The notes: generated from the letters alone by a model not told the origin. Counted from the stretch's first letter, positions 43,046 to 51,945 are shown. The stretch: 64,000 bases of DNA from CAVVAL01 sp963742725 (GCA_963742725.1 CAVUMX010000003.1:434001-498000); one strand, 5' to 3'. Made by a program: numbers and translations.

Positions 43046-44398
43046 CTACTTCACGCCGGCGAGGATCGTGTCGACCTGCTTCTCGGCGTCGGACAGGAGC
43101 TTGTCGACGTCGGCGTTCCGGTCGGTGAGCACCTTCTGCATGGCGACGTCGAGGACGGCGTAGATCTGCTGGGCGTTCGGCGGTTCGAGCTTCACCGGCA
43201 CCGACGCGCTACCGCTGACGAACGGCCGGTAGTTCTCCTGCGGCACGTTCGCGTACTCGGTGGTGGCCTCGGCCTGCTTCTGCGCGGCCTCGCCCGTCCA
43301 GATCGCCGGCTCGGGCAGCCCCACGGGCAACTTGTGGTCGGCGGCGAACTTCTTGTCCTCGGTGATCCGGTCGAGGCTGTTGAACTTGAACGTCAGCCAG
43401 GTGAGACCGGCGCGGATCTTGGCCGGGCTGGCCTTGGCGTTGAACATGTAGCCCTCGCCGCCGGCGAGCGTGGCCTGGCCGCCGGGGATCGTGGCGAGCC
43501 CGTAGTGGGCGTAGTCGCCCTTGTACTGGTTGACGATCGTCGGGATGTTGTCGCCGGTCGCCACATACATGCCCAGCTTGCCCGCGCCCATCAGCTGGAG
43601 CAGGTCGGACCACTCCAGGAGCTGGCGGCTGCCCATGCTGTTGTCGGTCCAGCGCATCTCCTTGAGCTGGCGCAGGACCTGCTTGCCCCGGTCGTCGTTG
43701 AACGTGGCCTTCCAGCCTGCGCCGTCCTTCACCGCGATGTCGCCGCCGAGGGAGTACAGCTCGGCGGTGAAGTGCCAGCCGCCGGTGTTGCTCTTGCTGT
43801 AGTCGCCGTAGCCGATCGTGCCGCCGCCGAGCGCGGTGATCTTCTTCGCGGCCGCGCGGACCTCGTCCCAGGTCTTCGGCGGGCTGTTGGGGTCGAGGCC
43901 GGCTCTGGTGAACAGCGTGCGGTTGTAGAGCAGGCCCATCGAGTAGTTCTCCGACGGCAGCCCGTACACCTTGCCGCCGGCGTCCGAGAAGACCTTCATC
44001 AGGTCGGGGCGGATCTGCTTGGTGGACGGGAACTCGTCCAGGTAGGGGGAGACGTCCGCGACCTGGCGCTGGGCGATCAGGTTGGCGGGGTCGGTGAAGT
44101 ACACGTAGAAGACGTCCTCCAGCTGGCCGCCCGCGAGCTTGGCGGCGAACGTCTTCGGGTCCATCTTCCCCTCGCGGGGAACGATGTCGATGTCCTCGTG
44201 GACCTTCTCGAACGCCGCGACGTCGTCGAGGAACCGCTTGTGGTTGACCGCCTCCGTCGCAGGCGGCAGCCCGTTCACCGTGATGCGGACCTTGCCGTCC
44301 GCCGACTCGCCGTCACCGCCGGAGCAGGCGGCGCCGGACAGGGCTAATCCGGCGACCAGCAGCAGCCCGGCGGCGCTGCGCAGCAGGGATCTGTTCAT
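43046..44398 (-). CDS. extracellular sugar-binding lipoprotein (ABC importer)
   Basis: 450 residues from ATG 44398 (GAAGGG upstream; an ATG-proximal start at 44407 is possible). Lipobox LALSGAAC makes it a lipoprotein. SBP family 1 features: PRE-x-K-MDPKTFAAKLAGGQLEDVF, YGLPSENYSMGLLYNRTLF, GTIGYGDYS, YMFNAKASPAKIRAGLTWL. Captures oligosaccharides for the two permeases. Its promoter carries an operator overlapping the -35 box. Confidence 0.93.
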   Translation of the reverse strand: MNRSLLRSAAGLLLVAGLALSGAACSGGDGESADGKVRITVNGLPPATEAVNHKRFLDDVAAFEKVHEDIDIVPREGKMDPKTFAAKLAGGQLEDVFYVYFTDPANLIAQRQVADVSPYLDEFPSTKQIRPDLMKVFSDAGGKVYGLPSENYSMGLLYNRTLFTRAGLDPNSPPKTWDEVRAAAKKITALGGGTIGYGDYSKSNTGGWHFTAELYSLGGDIAVKDGAGWKATFNDDRGKQVLRQLKEMRWTDNSMGSRQLLEWSDLLQLMGAGKLGMYVATGDNIPTIVNQYKGDYAHYGLATIPGGQATLAGGEGYMFNAKASPAKIRAGLTWLTFKFNSLDRITEDKKFAADHKLPVGLPEPAIWTGEAAQKQAEATTEYANVPQENYRPFVSGSASVPVKLEPPNAQQIYAVLDVAMQKVLTDRNADVDKLLSDAEKQVDTILAGVK

Positions 44399-44469
44399 GA
44401 CGAACACCCTTCGTGGGGTGGTTAGGGGGCGTTGTGGCGACCGCGCGGGTGCTGTGTTTCGTTGCGGTG

Positions 44470-44498
44470 ACGATACAAACCTGAATGAGTTAACGCAA
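44470..44498 (-). promoter_or_regulatory. promoter of the alpha-glucan uptake operon
   Basis: Minus strand TTGCGT (44493-44498), 17-bp spacer, TATCGT (44470-44475), about 65-70 bp upstream of the binding-protein start. The -35 box is covered by the LacI-type palindrome. Confidence 0.6.
44486..44497. promoter_or_regulatory. putative LacI operator of the alpha-glucan operon
   Basis: TGAGTTAACGCA, a 12-bp palindrome with one mismatched pair, overlapping the -35 box of the uptake operon and lying just downstream of the lacI-family gene. Confidence 0.5.
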
Positions 44499-44554
44499 GA
44501 ACTAGACGGATCTCAGAAAATTTACGACCACGCCGTTCTGCGGGCATGCCGAAG

Positions 44555-44572
44555 GGCCGCCCGGGGGCGGCC
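44555..44572 (-). terminator. terminator after the lacI-family gene
   Basis: Hairpin GGCCGCCC-GG-GGGCGGCC, perfect 8-bp stem, 14 bp past the regulator stop; it separates the regulator transcript from the uptake operon. Confidence 0.6.
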
Positions 44573-44585
44573 GGTGGAGGAGTAC

Positions 44586-45602
44586 CTAGCGGCGGGGCGC
44601 CGCGGACGTGGAGCCGCGGACGACCAGTTCGGGCTCGAACAGCAGCTCGTCCGGGGTCACGCCGGCGCCCTCGATCTGGGTGACGAGCAGGTCGACCGCC
44701 GCCTGCCCCATCGTCTCGATCGGCTGCCTTACGGTCGTCAGCGGCGGATCGGTGCAGGTCATGAACGCGGAGTCGTCGAAGCCGATCACCGAGACGTCCT
44801 CCGGCACGCGCAGGCCCAGCCGGCGCGCGGCCCGGATGGAGCCCAGCGCCAGCACGTCGCTGGCGCAGATGACGCCTGTCACGCCACGCTCGATCAGCTT
44901 GGTGGCGGCCACCCGTGCGCCCTCCATCGAGAAGCTGGACACCTCGACGAACGTGGCGTCCTCGCCGCCGGACGCCTTGGTCAGCGCCGCGCGCTTGCGG
45001 CGCGACGGCACGTGCCCCTCCGGGCCGAGCACGGCGCCTATCCGTTCGTGGCCGAGGGACCGCAGGTGGCCGTACGCCTGCTCGACGGCGACCGCGTCGT
45101 CGGTCGAGACGCGCGGGAACGCCAGCTCGTCGATGCCCGCGTTGACCAGCACGACCGGCAGGCCGCGACCGGTGAGCCGCGCGTAGTGCTCGTGGCCGGC
45201 GTCGGCGAACGCGTAGGAGCCGCCCGCGAAGATCACGCCCGAGACCTGGTGGTCCAGCAGCATCTCGACGTAGTCGGCTTCGGAGACGCCGCCGATCGTG
45301 CGCGCGCAGAGCGCCGGCGTGTAGCCGCGCTGGGCGAGCGACCCCGTGACCACCTCGGCGAGCGCGGGGAAGATCGGATTCTGCAGCTCGGGCAGGACGA
45401 GGCCGACGAGCCGGGCGCGCTCGCCGCGCAGCTTGGTGGGCCGCTCGTAGCCCAGCACGTCGAGTGCCGTGAGGACCGCCGTGCGGGTCGATTCGGAGAC
45501 GCCGCCGCGGCCGTTCAGCACGCGGCTAACGGTGGCCTCGCTGACACCGGCCTTCTTCGCGACCTCACTGAGCCGTCTCGTCACGGTGAAAGAGTACGTC
45601 AT
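44586..45602 (-). CDS. LacI-family transcriptional regulator of the alpha-1,3-glucan locus
   Basis: 338 residues. HTH/hinge: VTRRLSEVAKKAGVSEATVSRVLNGRGGVSESTRTAVLTALDVLGYERP, then a periplasmic-binding-like effector domain (GLVLPELQNPIFPALAEVV ... GVICASDVLALGSIRAARRLGLRVPEDVSVIGFDDS). Located directly upstream of, and in the same direction as, the sugar-uptake and GH87 operon, the usual place for its specific repressor. ATG 45602, or GTG 45584. The effector is probably an alpha-gluco-oligosaccharide. Confidence 0.92.
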   Translation of the reverse strand: MTYSFTVTRRLSEVAKKAGVSEATVSRVLNGRGGVSESTRTAVLTALDVLGYERPTKLRGERARLVGLVLPELQNPIFPALAEVVTGSLAQRGYTPALCARTIGGVSEADYVEMLLDHQVSGVIFAGGSYAFADAGHEHYARLTGRGLPVVLVNAGIDELAFPRVSTDDAVAVEQAYGHLRSLGHERIGAVLGPEGHVPSRRKRAALTKASGGEDATFVEVSSFSMEGARVAATKLIERGVTGVICASDVLALGSIRAARRLGLRVPEDVSVIGFDDSAFMTCTDPPLTTVRQPIETMGQAAVDLLVTQIEGAGVTPDELLFEPELVVRGSTSAAPRR

Positions 45603-45722
45603 CGTCTCGCAAGATCTGAACAACTCGCTGCCGCCGGTAGCCATGTTCCGGTCAGCGGACGTCACGCGCGTTATCGGCGATTGCCTCGGCCGGATATAAC
45701 AGCACCCGGGCCGAGGCCGGCC

Positions 45723-48700
45723 GTGGTGCTCGGGGAGGCAACCATCAGGTTCAGCGTGTTGGGCCCGCTGGAGATCAGCGACGGCGACGAGCAGATCGCG
45801 GTCCGCGCGGCCAAACAGCAGGTCCTGCTGGCGGTGCTGCTGTGCGAGGCCAACACGCCCGTCTCGGCGGAGCGGCTGGTGGATCTCCTGTGGGCGGAGT
45901 CGGCGCCGAAGACCGCTCCGGAGAACCTGCGGCTGTACGTGTACCACCTGCGCCGGGCGCTCGGTGATCCACAGCGGATCGACCGGCGGCCGGGGGGCTA
46001 CGCCCTGACCGTCCACAGTGGCGAGCTGGACGTGCACCGGTTCGAGACGCTGGCCCGCGAGGGGGAGGCCGCGCTGGCGGCCGGCGATCCGTCACGGGCC
46101 GCCGCCGTGCTGTCGGAGGGACTGGCGCTCTGGCGGGGGCCGGCCTACGCCGGTCTGGACGAGGTCGAGCTGCTTCGCGACGAGGCGGCCAGGCTGGAGG
46201 AGCGTCGCCGCGCGGCGCTGGAGGCCCGGATCGAGGCCGACCTGGCGCTCGGCCGGCACCGGGAACTCGTGGCCGAGCTGTCGAGCCTGGTCGCGCGGCA
46301 CCCGCTCGTCGAAGGGCTGCGGGGCCAGCTCATGCTCGCGCTGTACCGGACGGGTCGGCAGGCCGAGGCGCTCGCCGTCTACCGGGACGGCCGGCGGCTC
46401 CTCGCCGACGAGCTGGGCCTGGAGCCCGGTGCCGGGCTGCGGCACCTGGAGCAGGCGATCCTGACCGGCGACCCCAGCGTCGGACCGGCTGAGGCGGCGA
46501 TCGCCGTGACCACCACCCCGGGCGCGCCGGTGCCTCGCCTGCTGTGCGCCGACGTGACCGACTTCGTCGGCCGGGACGAGCAGCTGGACGAGCTGGACCG
46601 GCTGGTGCCGGAGACGGCCGGCCGTGTCCCGCAGACAGACGGCGGCGCCGTGGCGATCGTCGGTACCCCGGGCGTCGGCAAGACGGCGCTGGCGGTGCAC
46701 TGGGCGCACCGGTCCAGCGATCGGTTCCCGGACGGTCAGCTGTATCTGAACCTGCGCGGCTACTCCTCCGGTGCGCCGGTGGAGCCGGTCGAGGCGCTTG
46801 CCGTGTTTCTGCGCGCGCTGGGCGTCCCGGCCGAGCAGGTACCGGTCGAGGTCGACGAGGCGGCCGGGCTGTACCGCAGCCTGCTGGCCGGCCGGCGGAT
46901 GCTGGTGCTGCTCGACAACGCGTGTTCCCCCGACCAGATCCGGCCGCTGTTGCCGGGAGCGCCCGGGTGCTTCGCGCTGATCACCAGCCGCGACCGGCTC
47001 AGCGGGCTGATGGCCCGGCACGGTGTCGGGCGGCTCAGCCTCGATGTGCTCGGCCAGTCCGAATCGCAGGCGTTGCTCGTCCGGATCCTCGGCGAGGAGC
47101 GGGTGTCGGCCGAGCCTTCTGCCGCAGCGGCGTTGGCCCGTGCGTGCGCCCGCCTCCCGCTGGCGCTGCGCATCACGGCCGCGAACCTCGTCGACGACCC
47201 GTACCGCTCGATCGCGGACGAGGTGAAGGAGCTGACGCTCGGGAGTCCGCTCGCCGCGCTGGAGATCGCCGGTGACGAGGACGCCGCCGTGCGGGCCGCG
47301 TTCGACCTGTCCTACACGCGGCTCACCGGCGACGCGCAGCGGCTGTTCCGGCTGCTCGGCCTGGTGCCCGGACCCGACGTGACCGCGCCGGCGGCGGCCA
47401 GCCTCACCGGCACCCCGGTCGGGTCGGTGGCGCGGCTGCTGGGCCGCCTCGCCGGGGCGCACCTGATCGAGCAGTACGCGCCGGGCCGGTACGCGCTGCA
47501 CGACCTGCTGCGCGTGTACGCGGCGGAGCGGGCGCACCAGGACGACCCCGCCGCGGAGCGGGACGCGGCGACCACCCGCCTGTACGAGCACTACCTGGGC
47601 CGGGCCGACGCCGCCGCCCGGCTGCTCTACCCGGAGAAGCTGCGGCTGCCGTTCGACGGACCGGTCCTGGAAGCGTTCGACGACCGGGACCAGGCGCTGG
47701 CGTGGTTCGACGCCGAGTCCTCGACGCTGGTGGCCGCCGTCACCCAGCCGCCGCCGCCCGTGCCCGGCCGGTGGATCTGGCTGCTGGCCGACATCATGCG
47801 CGGCTACGTGTCGATGCGCTCCCATCCCGAGAAATGGCTCGCGGTCGCCAGCGCGGGCCTCGCCGCCGCCCAGGCCGCCGGCGACGTGCAGGCACAGGCC
47901 ATCACCCACCTCAGCCTTGCCTACCTGCGGACCCGGCAGGGCGACCACGCGGTGGCCGCCGACCACTACGGCCAGACGCTCCGGCTGTCCCGGCAGGCCG
48001 GCTGGCTGTCCGGTCAGGCCGCCGCCCTGGGCACGCTCGGCACCACCTGCTGGCTGGCCGGCCGGCTGGGCGACGCGGTGTCGTACCTGCGCGAGTCGCT
48101 GGCCCTCGACCAGGAGACCGGACGCTTCGGCGGTCAGGCCACCACGCTGGCGAACCTGGGGCTGGTCTGCTTCGAGCAGGGGCGGCTGGCGGACGCCCGT
48201 GCCCACCTCGCCGGCTCGCTCGTCCTCACCCGGCAGTTCAGCTCCCGGAGCGCGGAGGCGATCGTGCTGGGGAACCTCGGTGTGGTCCTGCACGGCCTCG
48301 GCCGGACGGACGAGGCGCTCGATCACCTCGCCCAGTCGGTGAGCGCGCACCGGGAGGCGGGTGACCACCGCCGCGAGGCCGAGTACCTCGCCCATCTGGC
48401 CTCCGTCCACTGTGACGCGGGCGATCTGGCGAAGGCCCGGGAACTCGCGGACACAGCCCTGACGATGGCCACGGACAGCGGCGAGCCGCGGTACGAGGCG
48501 ATGGCGCTCAACGCGCTGGCCGAGATCGAACGGCGTCTCGGCGACCACGCCGGAGCGGGCGACCACTTCCGGGACGCGCTGCTCCGCTCCCGGACGGCCG
48601 TGAACCGGTACTCGGAGGTCGAGGCGCTGATCGGCATCGCCACCACGGCGTCGCACGCGATGGAGCACGGCGCCGCCCGCATGTACTCCCAGCTGGCGAT

Positions 48701-48791
48701 CAGCCTGGCCCACCTGTCCGGCTACCGCCTGCTGGAGCGGCGGGCGCGGGCCGTCGCGGCGGAGGACTCCCTCACGTCCCTGCCCGCGTGA
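45723..48791 (+). CDS. SARP-type regulator with BTAD, NB-ARC and TPR domains (AfsR-like)
   Basis: About 1022 residues. An OmpR-type DNA-binding domain (FSVLGPLEISDGDEQIAVRAAKQQVLLAVLL...) is followed by BTAD (about 105-250), an NB-ARC ATPase with Walker A GTPGVGKTALA, LVLLDNACSPDQIRPLL (Walker B region) and LPLALRI (GxP-like), then TPR repeats over residues 690-1000. Regulators of this layout activate secondary-metabolite genes; none are adjacent. The start is unclear: GTG 45723/45726, or an ATC at 45744 that alone has an ideally spaced GGGGAGG. Divergent from lacI. Its stop lies inside a 15-bp tandem repeat. Confidence 0.9.
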   Translation: MVLGEATIRFSVLGPLEISDGDEQIAVRAAKQQVLLAVLLCEANTPVSAERLVDLLWAESAPKTAPENLRLYVYHLRRALGDPQRIDRRPGGYALTVHSGELDVHRFETLAREGEAALAAGDPSRAAAVLSEGLALWRGPAYAGLDEVELLRDEAARLEERRRAALEARIEADLALGRHRELVAELSSLVARHPLVEGLRGQLMLALYRTGRQAEALAVYRDGRRLLADELGLEPGAGLRHLEQAILTGDPSVGPAEAAIAVTTTPGAPVPRLLCADVTDFVGRDEQLDELDRLVPETAGRVPQTDGGAVAIVGTPGVGKTALAVHWAHRSSDRFPDGQLYLNLRGYSSGAPVEPVEALAVFLRALGVPAEQVPVEVDEAAGLYRSLLAGRRMLVLLDNACSPDQIRPLLPGAPGCFALITSRDRLSGLMARHGVGRLSLDVLGQSESQALLVRILGEERVSAEPSAAAALARACARLPLALRITAANLVDDPYRSIADEVKELTLGSPLAALEIAGDEDAAVRAAFDLSYTRLTGDAQRLFRLLGLVPGPDVTAPAAASLTGTPVGSVARLLGRLAGAHLIEQYAPGRYALHDLLRVYAAERAHQDDPAAERDAATTRLYEHYLGRADAAARLLYPEKLRLPFDGPVLEAFDDRDQALAWFDAESSTLVAAVTQPPPPVPGRWIWLLADIMRGYVSMRSHPEKWLAVASAGLAAAQAAGDVQAQAITHLSLAYLRTRQGDHAVAADHYGQTLRLSRQAGWLSGQAAALGTLGTTCWLAGRLGDAVSYLRESLALDQETGRFGGQATTLANLGLVCFEQGRLADARAHLAGSLVLTRQFSSRSAEAIVLGNLGVVLHGLGRTDEALDHLAQSVSAHREAGDHRREAEYLAHLASVHCDAGDLAKARELADTALTMATDSGEPRYEAMALNALAEIERRLGDHAGAGDHFRDALLRSRTAVNRYSEVEALIGIATTASHAMEHGAARMYSQLAISLAHLSGYRLLERRARAVAAEDSLTSLPA

Positions 48792-48838
48792 ACCCTGCCC
48801 GCGTGAACCCTGCCCGCGTGAACCCTGCCCGCGTGAAC
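48779..48838. repeat. four tandem copies of a 15-bp unit
   Basis: CCTGCCCGCGTGAAC repeated four times without change. The first copy contains the TGA stop of the SARP gene, so extra copies extend the 3' UTR up to the terminator. Each copy carries another in-frame TGA, as the unit is a multiple of three. Confidence 0.97.
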
Positions 48839-48840
48839 GA

Positions 48841-48866
48841 CACGGCCCCCGTTGCCGGGGGCCGTG
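48841..48866. terminator. bidirectional terminator
   Basis: Perfect 11-bp stem CACGGCCCCCG/CGGGGGCCGTG with TTGC loop between convergent SARP and PLAT genes, 3 bp after the tandem repeat. Confidence 0.85.
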
Positions 48867-48878
48867 CCGGTGGTGGGA

Positions 48879-49352
48879 TCAGGCCGCCGCGATGGTCACG
48901 GTCGAGTTCACGAGGAACCAGTTGTAGTGCGGGAAGGTCCGGCCCTGGCCGTCGCCCGAGACGGTGATCTTGTCCAGGTACCAGCCGGACTTCTTGCCTC
49001 CGACCTCGAAGCTGACGTCCACGGACCGGATGGTGCCGAGGTCCGAGAGCGTGAAGGCGAACGTGTCCGTCTGCCCGCGCTCGAAGTTGTCGTCGGCGTT
49101 GTCGAGGTACAGCCAACCGGTGGTGCCCTGAGTGCCGCGGAGCTTGACCTTGATGGTGCTGTTGGTCCCGGCGCTCTCCACGTCGCCGGTGTAGACGCGC
49201 ACCGTGTAGGTGACGGCCGAGGCCGGCTGCACGGCAGCGGGCCGCGCTGCCTGCGCCTCCGTGGTGTGGGCAGCCGAGGCGGGGGCAGCGGCTAATCCGG
49301 AAAGTGCGGCGACCGCCAGGGCGGCGATGCCGATCCGCGTGAGCTTGCGCAT
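48879..49352 (-). CDS. secreted PLAT/LH2-domain protein
   Basis: 157 residues. Signal peptide (GIAALAVAALSGLAAAPASA), then a PLAT/LH2 beta-sandwich: TYTVRVYTGDVESAGTNSTI, KVKLRGTQGTTGWLYLDNA, FERGQTDTFAF, WYLDKITVSG. PLAT domains bind lipids or proteins at membranes; stand-alone secreted forms in bacteria have no settled function. ATG 49352. Confidence 0.85.
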   Translation of the reverse strand: MRKLTRIGIAALAVAALSGLAAAPASAAHTTEAQAARPAAVQPASAVTYTVRVYTGDVESAGTNSTIKVKLRGTQGTTGWLYLDNADDNFERGQTDTFAFTLSDLGTIRSVDVSFEVGGKKSGWYLDKITVSGDGQGRTFPHYNWFLVNSTVTIAAA

Positions 49353-49439
49353 GTCGTGCCTTTCGCGTCGTGTGCGATGAACGTGACGAGCATCGCCTCG
49401 GCGCGTTGGGCCGCCGTATGCCGCGCGTATATCGGCCGG

Positions 49440-50153
49440 TCAGCTGCTGTCGCCGGCCAGCGAGAACGACCGCAGCCGGTCGATCGCGAGGACGGTTCCG
49501 CCGACGGTGAGCAGCACGCTCATCACCACGGCGACCGGCAGCGACACCGTTCCCTTGAGCAGCGCGCTGTCGGAGATCCGGTCGGCGATCGTCAGGGCGT
49601 ACTGCTGGACGCTCAGTTGCAGCGTGCCGGACAGCACGCCCGCGAGCAGGCTCTCCCAGACGATCAGGTAGAGCAGCCCGAACGCGACCGGCCGCCGGGT
49701 GACCAGGCTCAGCGCGACGAAGATCGCCGAGTACGCGAGCGCGCCGACCAGCGCGCCGGCGGCCAGCCCCAGCCCCAGCTGGGCCGAGGAGACGATCGTC
49801 CCGGCGATCACCAGCGGGACGGCGCTCACCAGCGCGGTGATGCCGAACGCCACGGCCAGCTTGGCGAGGATGATCTGCCGGCGCGGCAGCGGCTTGGTGA
49901 GGATGTGGACGATCGTGCCGTCGTCGATCTCGGATCCGAGCGCGCTCGTGCCGACGATCAGCGCGGTCAGCGGCAGCACCACGCTCAGGCCGAGTCCGAT
50001 CAGGACCGGGCCGCCCCACTCGCCGACGTCGGTGCCGCTGGCCTTTCCGAGCACCGCCAGCCCGATCAGCAGGATGGGCAGCGGGATGAGCAGCAGCGCC
50101 CGCTTGCGGCCGAGCAGGCCACGGGCGGTGATGCGGACGATCGTCGGGTTCAT
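49440..50153 (-). CDS. ABC-2 type permease
   Basis: About 237 residues, six helices; starts MNPTIVRITARGLLGRKRALLLI, with the ABC-2 feature GSEIDDGTIVHILTKPLPRRQIILAKL. Its start overlaps the stop of the ATPase at 50153 (ATG at 50156 or 50153). Last gene of a four-gene export cluster. Confidence 0.9.
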   Translation of the reverse strand: MNPTIVRITARGLLGRKRALLLIPLPILLIGLAVLGKASGTDVGEWGGPVLIGLGLSVVLPLTALIVGTSALGSEIDDGTIVHILTKPLPRRQIILAKLAVAFGITALVSAVPLVIAGTIVSSAQLGLGLAAGALVGALAYSAIFVALSLVTRRPVAFGLLYLIVWESLLAGVLSGTLQLSVQQYALTIADRISDSALLKGTVSLPVAVVMSVLLTVGGTVLAIDRLRSFSLAGDSS

Positions 50154-51085
50154 CATGACGCCACCAGGTAGGAGAAGACGCTTTCGAGGGACTCGTCGGA
50201 CGGGAGGATCTGGACGAGCCGGATCCCTTCCTTGCGGGCTATCACGGGGAGGACGTGGGTGAACGTGCCGTAGTCGCTGGCGCGGACCGTCAGCCCGGTG
50301 CTGTCCAGTTCGACGCCGGCGACGGACTCCTGGGCCATCAGCGCGCTGGCGAGTGCCCGGTCGTCGCTGGAGCGCACCGCGAACACGTGCGGGCGGTTCG
50401 TCATCAGCTGCCGGATCCGGCGGAAGTCACCGGACGCGGCGAGCCGGCCGGCCACCACGACCTGGACGGTGCCCGAGAGCTGCTCGACCTCCTCCAGGAT
50501 GTGGGAGCTGAACAGGATCGTCTTGCCGTCGCCGGCCATGGTGTGGAGCAGGTCCATCATGTGCAGCCGCTGGCGCGGGTCCATGCCGTTGAACGGTTCG
50601 TCCAGGAGCAGCACCGCCGGGTCGTGCACCATCGCGGCGGCCACCCGGGCGCGCTGGCGCATGCCCTTGGAGTACGTCTCCATGCGCCGGTGCTGGGCGT
50701 CGCCGAGCTCGACGTGGTCGAGCGCGCGGCGGGCGGCGGCGTCCGGGTCGGGCAGGCCGTGCAGCTTCGCGCTGGCCTGGACGAACTCCCAGGCCGTGAG
50801 GAAGCCGTGCACGTTCTCCTTCTCGGTGACCAGGCCCAGTTCGCGGTAGACGTCCGGGTTGCGCCAGGCGGCGTGGTCGCCGACCGTCACGGTGCCCCGG
50901 GACGGCGCGAGGAAGCCGGCCATCATGTGGAGCAGGGTCGTCTTGCCGGCACCGTTGGGGCCGAGCAGGCCCGTCACGCCGGGGCCGATCGTCATCGTCA
51001 CGTCGTTGACCGCGACCACGTTCCCGTACCAGCGGGACGCGTTCGTCAGCGCGACCGTTGTCCCGGTCTGGTCTGTCCCGGTCAT
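50153..51085 (-). CDS. ABC transporter ATP-binding protein (second of cluster)
   Basis: 310 residues from ATG 51085. Walker A LLGPNGAGKTTLLHM, signature YSKGMRQRARVAAAM (a variant of LSGGQ), Walker B AVLLLDEPFNGMDP, H-loop FSSHILEEVE. CcmA-type exporter ATPase. Overlaps the permease genes on both sides by a few bases, so the four proteins form one operon. Confidence 0.94.
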   Translation of the reverse strand: MTGTDQTGTTVALTNASRWYGNVVAVNDVTMTIGPGVTGLLGPNGAGKTTLLHMMAGFLAPSRGTVTVGDHAAWRNPDVYRELGLVTEKENVHGFLTAWEFVQASAKLHGLPDPDAAARRALDHVELGDAQHRRMETYSKGMRQRARVAAAMVHDPAVLLLDEPFNGMDPRQRLHMMDLLHTMAGDGKTILFSSHILEEVEQLSGTVQVVVAGRLAASGDFRRIRQLMTNRPHVFAVRSSDDRALASALMAQESVAGVELDSTGLTVRASDYGTFTHVLPVIARKEGIRLVQILPSDESLESVFSYLVAS

Positions 51086-51945
51086 GCCGCCACCTTCCGG
51101 TACCTCTGGATGAACAGGCCGGCGCAGCCGGCCACGAGCAGCAGCGCGACGAGGCCGTACACCGGCCCGAACCGGCCGACCGCGATGCCCTGGTCGAACA
51201 CCCACTGCTGCACGCCGGCCAGCAGGCTGAAGGGGCTGAGGAGGCCGGCGAGCTGGCTGACCGAGCCGGAGCCGATCTCCATCGTCGCGGCGGCGACCGG
51301 CGTGGTCACGAGGAACACGGCGACGATCCCGCCGGCGGCGAACGGACGGCGCCCGGTGAACGAGGCGAGCAGCACGCCGAGCGTGCCGAGCAGCGCGGCG
51401 AAGAAGATCGCGTTGACGAGCCCGCCGGAGTACAGCTGCCACTCGTCCCAGAGCTTGTCGACGCTCGGGTTCGACTGGAACGCGGCGCCGAGGAACATGA
51501 TCGTCATCGGGGCGGCGAACACCGCGAAGACGGCCGTGATGCTCGCGGCCAGCTTCGCCAGCGCGTAGTCGGAGCGGCGCAGCTGGCGCGAGAAGTACAG
51601 CGACAGGGTCTTGTTGCCGAGGTCGCGGGTGACGAGCTCGGGCGCGGCCACCGCGAGGAAGATGACGCCGAGCAGGCCGGTCATGGACGGCACGTCGAGG
51701 TAGTAGGCGTCGCCGGGCGGCCCGCCCGTGAGCTGGCGCACGAGCGCCAGGACCGCCCCGATCAGGGTCACGAGGCCGAGGATCCCGAACGGCAGGAACT
51801 TCGACTTGGCGCTGCGGCCGAGCCCGAACGCCGACCGCAGGCTCGCGACGTACAGCGAGCGGACCGCATAGCGCCGCCCCAGCCGGTCGCCGTCGTAGCG
51901 CTGGTACCCGATGTCGTGGATCACGCTGGTGGCGGGTTCAGACAT
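51082..51945 (-). CDS. ABC-2 type permease
   Basis: 287 residues, about six helices; N-terminus VIHDIGYQRYDGDRLGRRYAVRSLY is a hallmark of one actinobacterial ABC-2 permease group. ELVTRDLGNKTLSLYFSRQLRRSDYALAKL corresponds to the coupling region. Overlaps the next ATPase start by 4 bp. Confidence 0.9.
   Translation of the reverse strand: MSEPATSVIHDIGYQRYDGDRLGRRYAVRSLYVASLRSAFGLGRSAKSKFLPFGILGLVTLIGAVLALVRQLTGGPPGDAYYLDVPSMTGLLGVIFLAVAAPELVTRDLGNKTLSLYFSRQLRRSDYALAKLAASITAVFAVFAAPMTIMFLGAAFQSNPSVDKLWDEWQLYSGGLVNAIFFAALLGTLGVLLASFTGRRPFAAGGIVAVFLVTTPVAAATMEIGSGSVSQLAGLLSPFSLLAGVQQWVFDQGIAVGRFGPVYGLVALLLVAGCAGLFIQRYRKVAA

Noticed and set aside
44139..45722. Very long open frame running upstream of the SARP gene on the plus strand
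   Set aside because: It lies antisense to the well-supported lacI-family gene and the binding-protein gene; the translation is low-complexity Arg/Ala/Gly. It is a by-product of high GC.
48772..50019. 415-codon minus-strand frame ending in four FTRAG repeats
   Set aside because: The FTRAG repeats are the antisense reading of the 15-bp tandem repeat; the rest is a shadow of the PLAT and permease genes.
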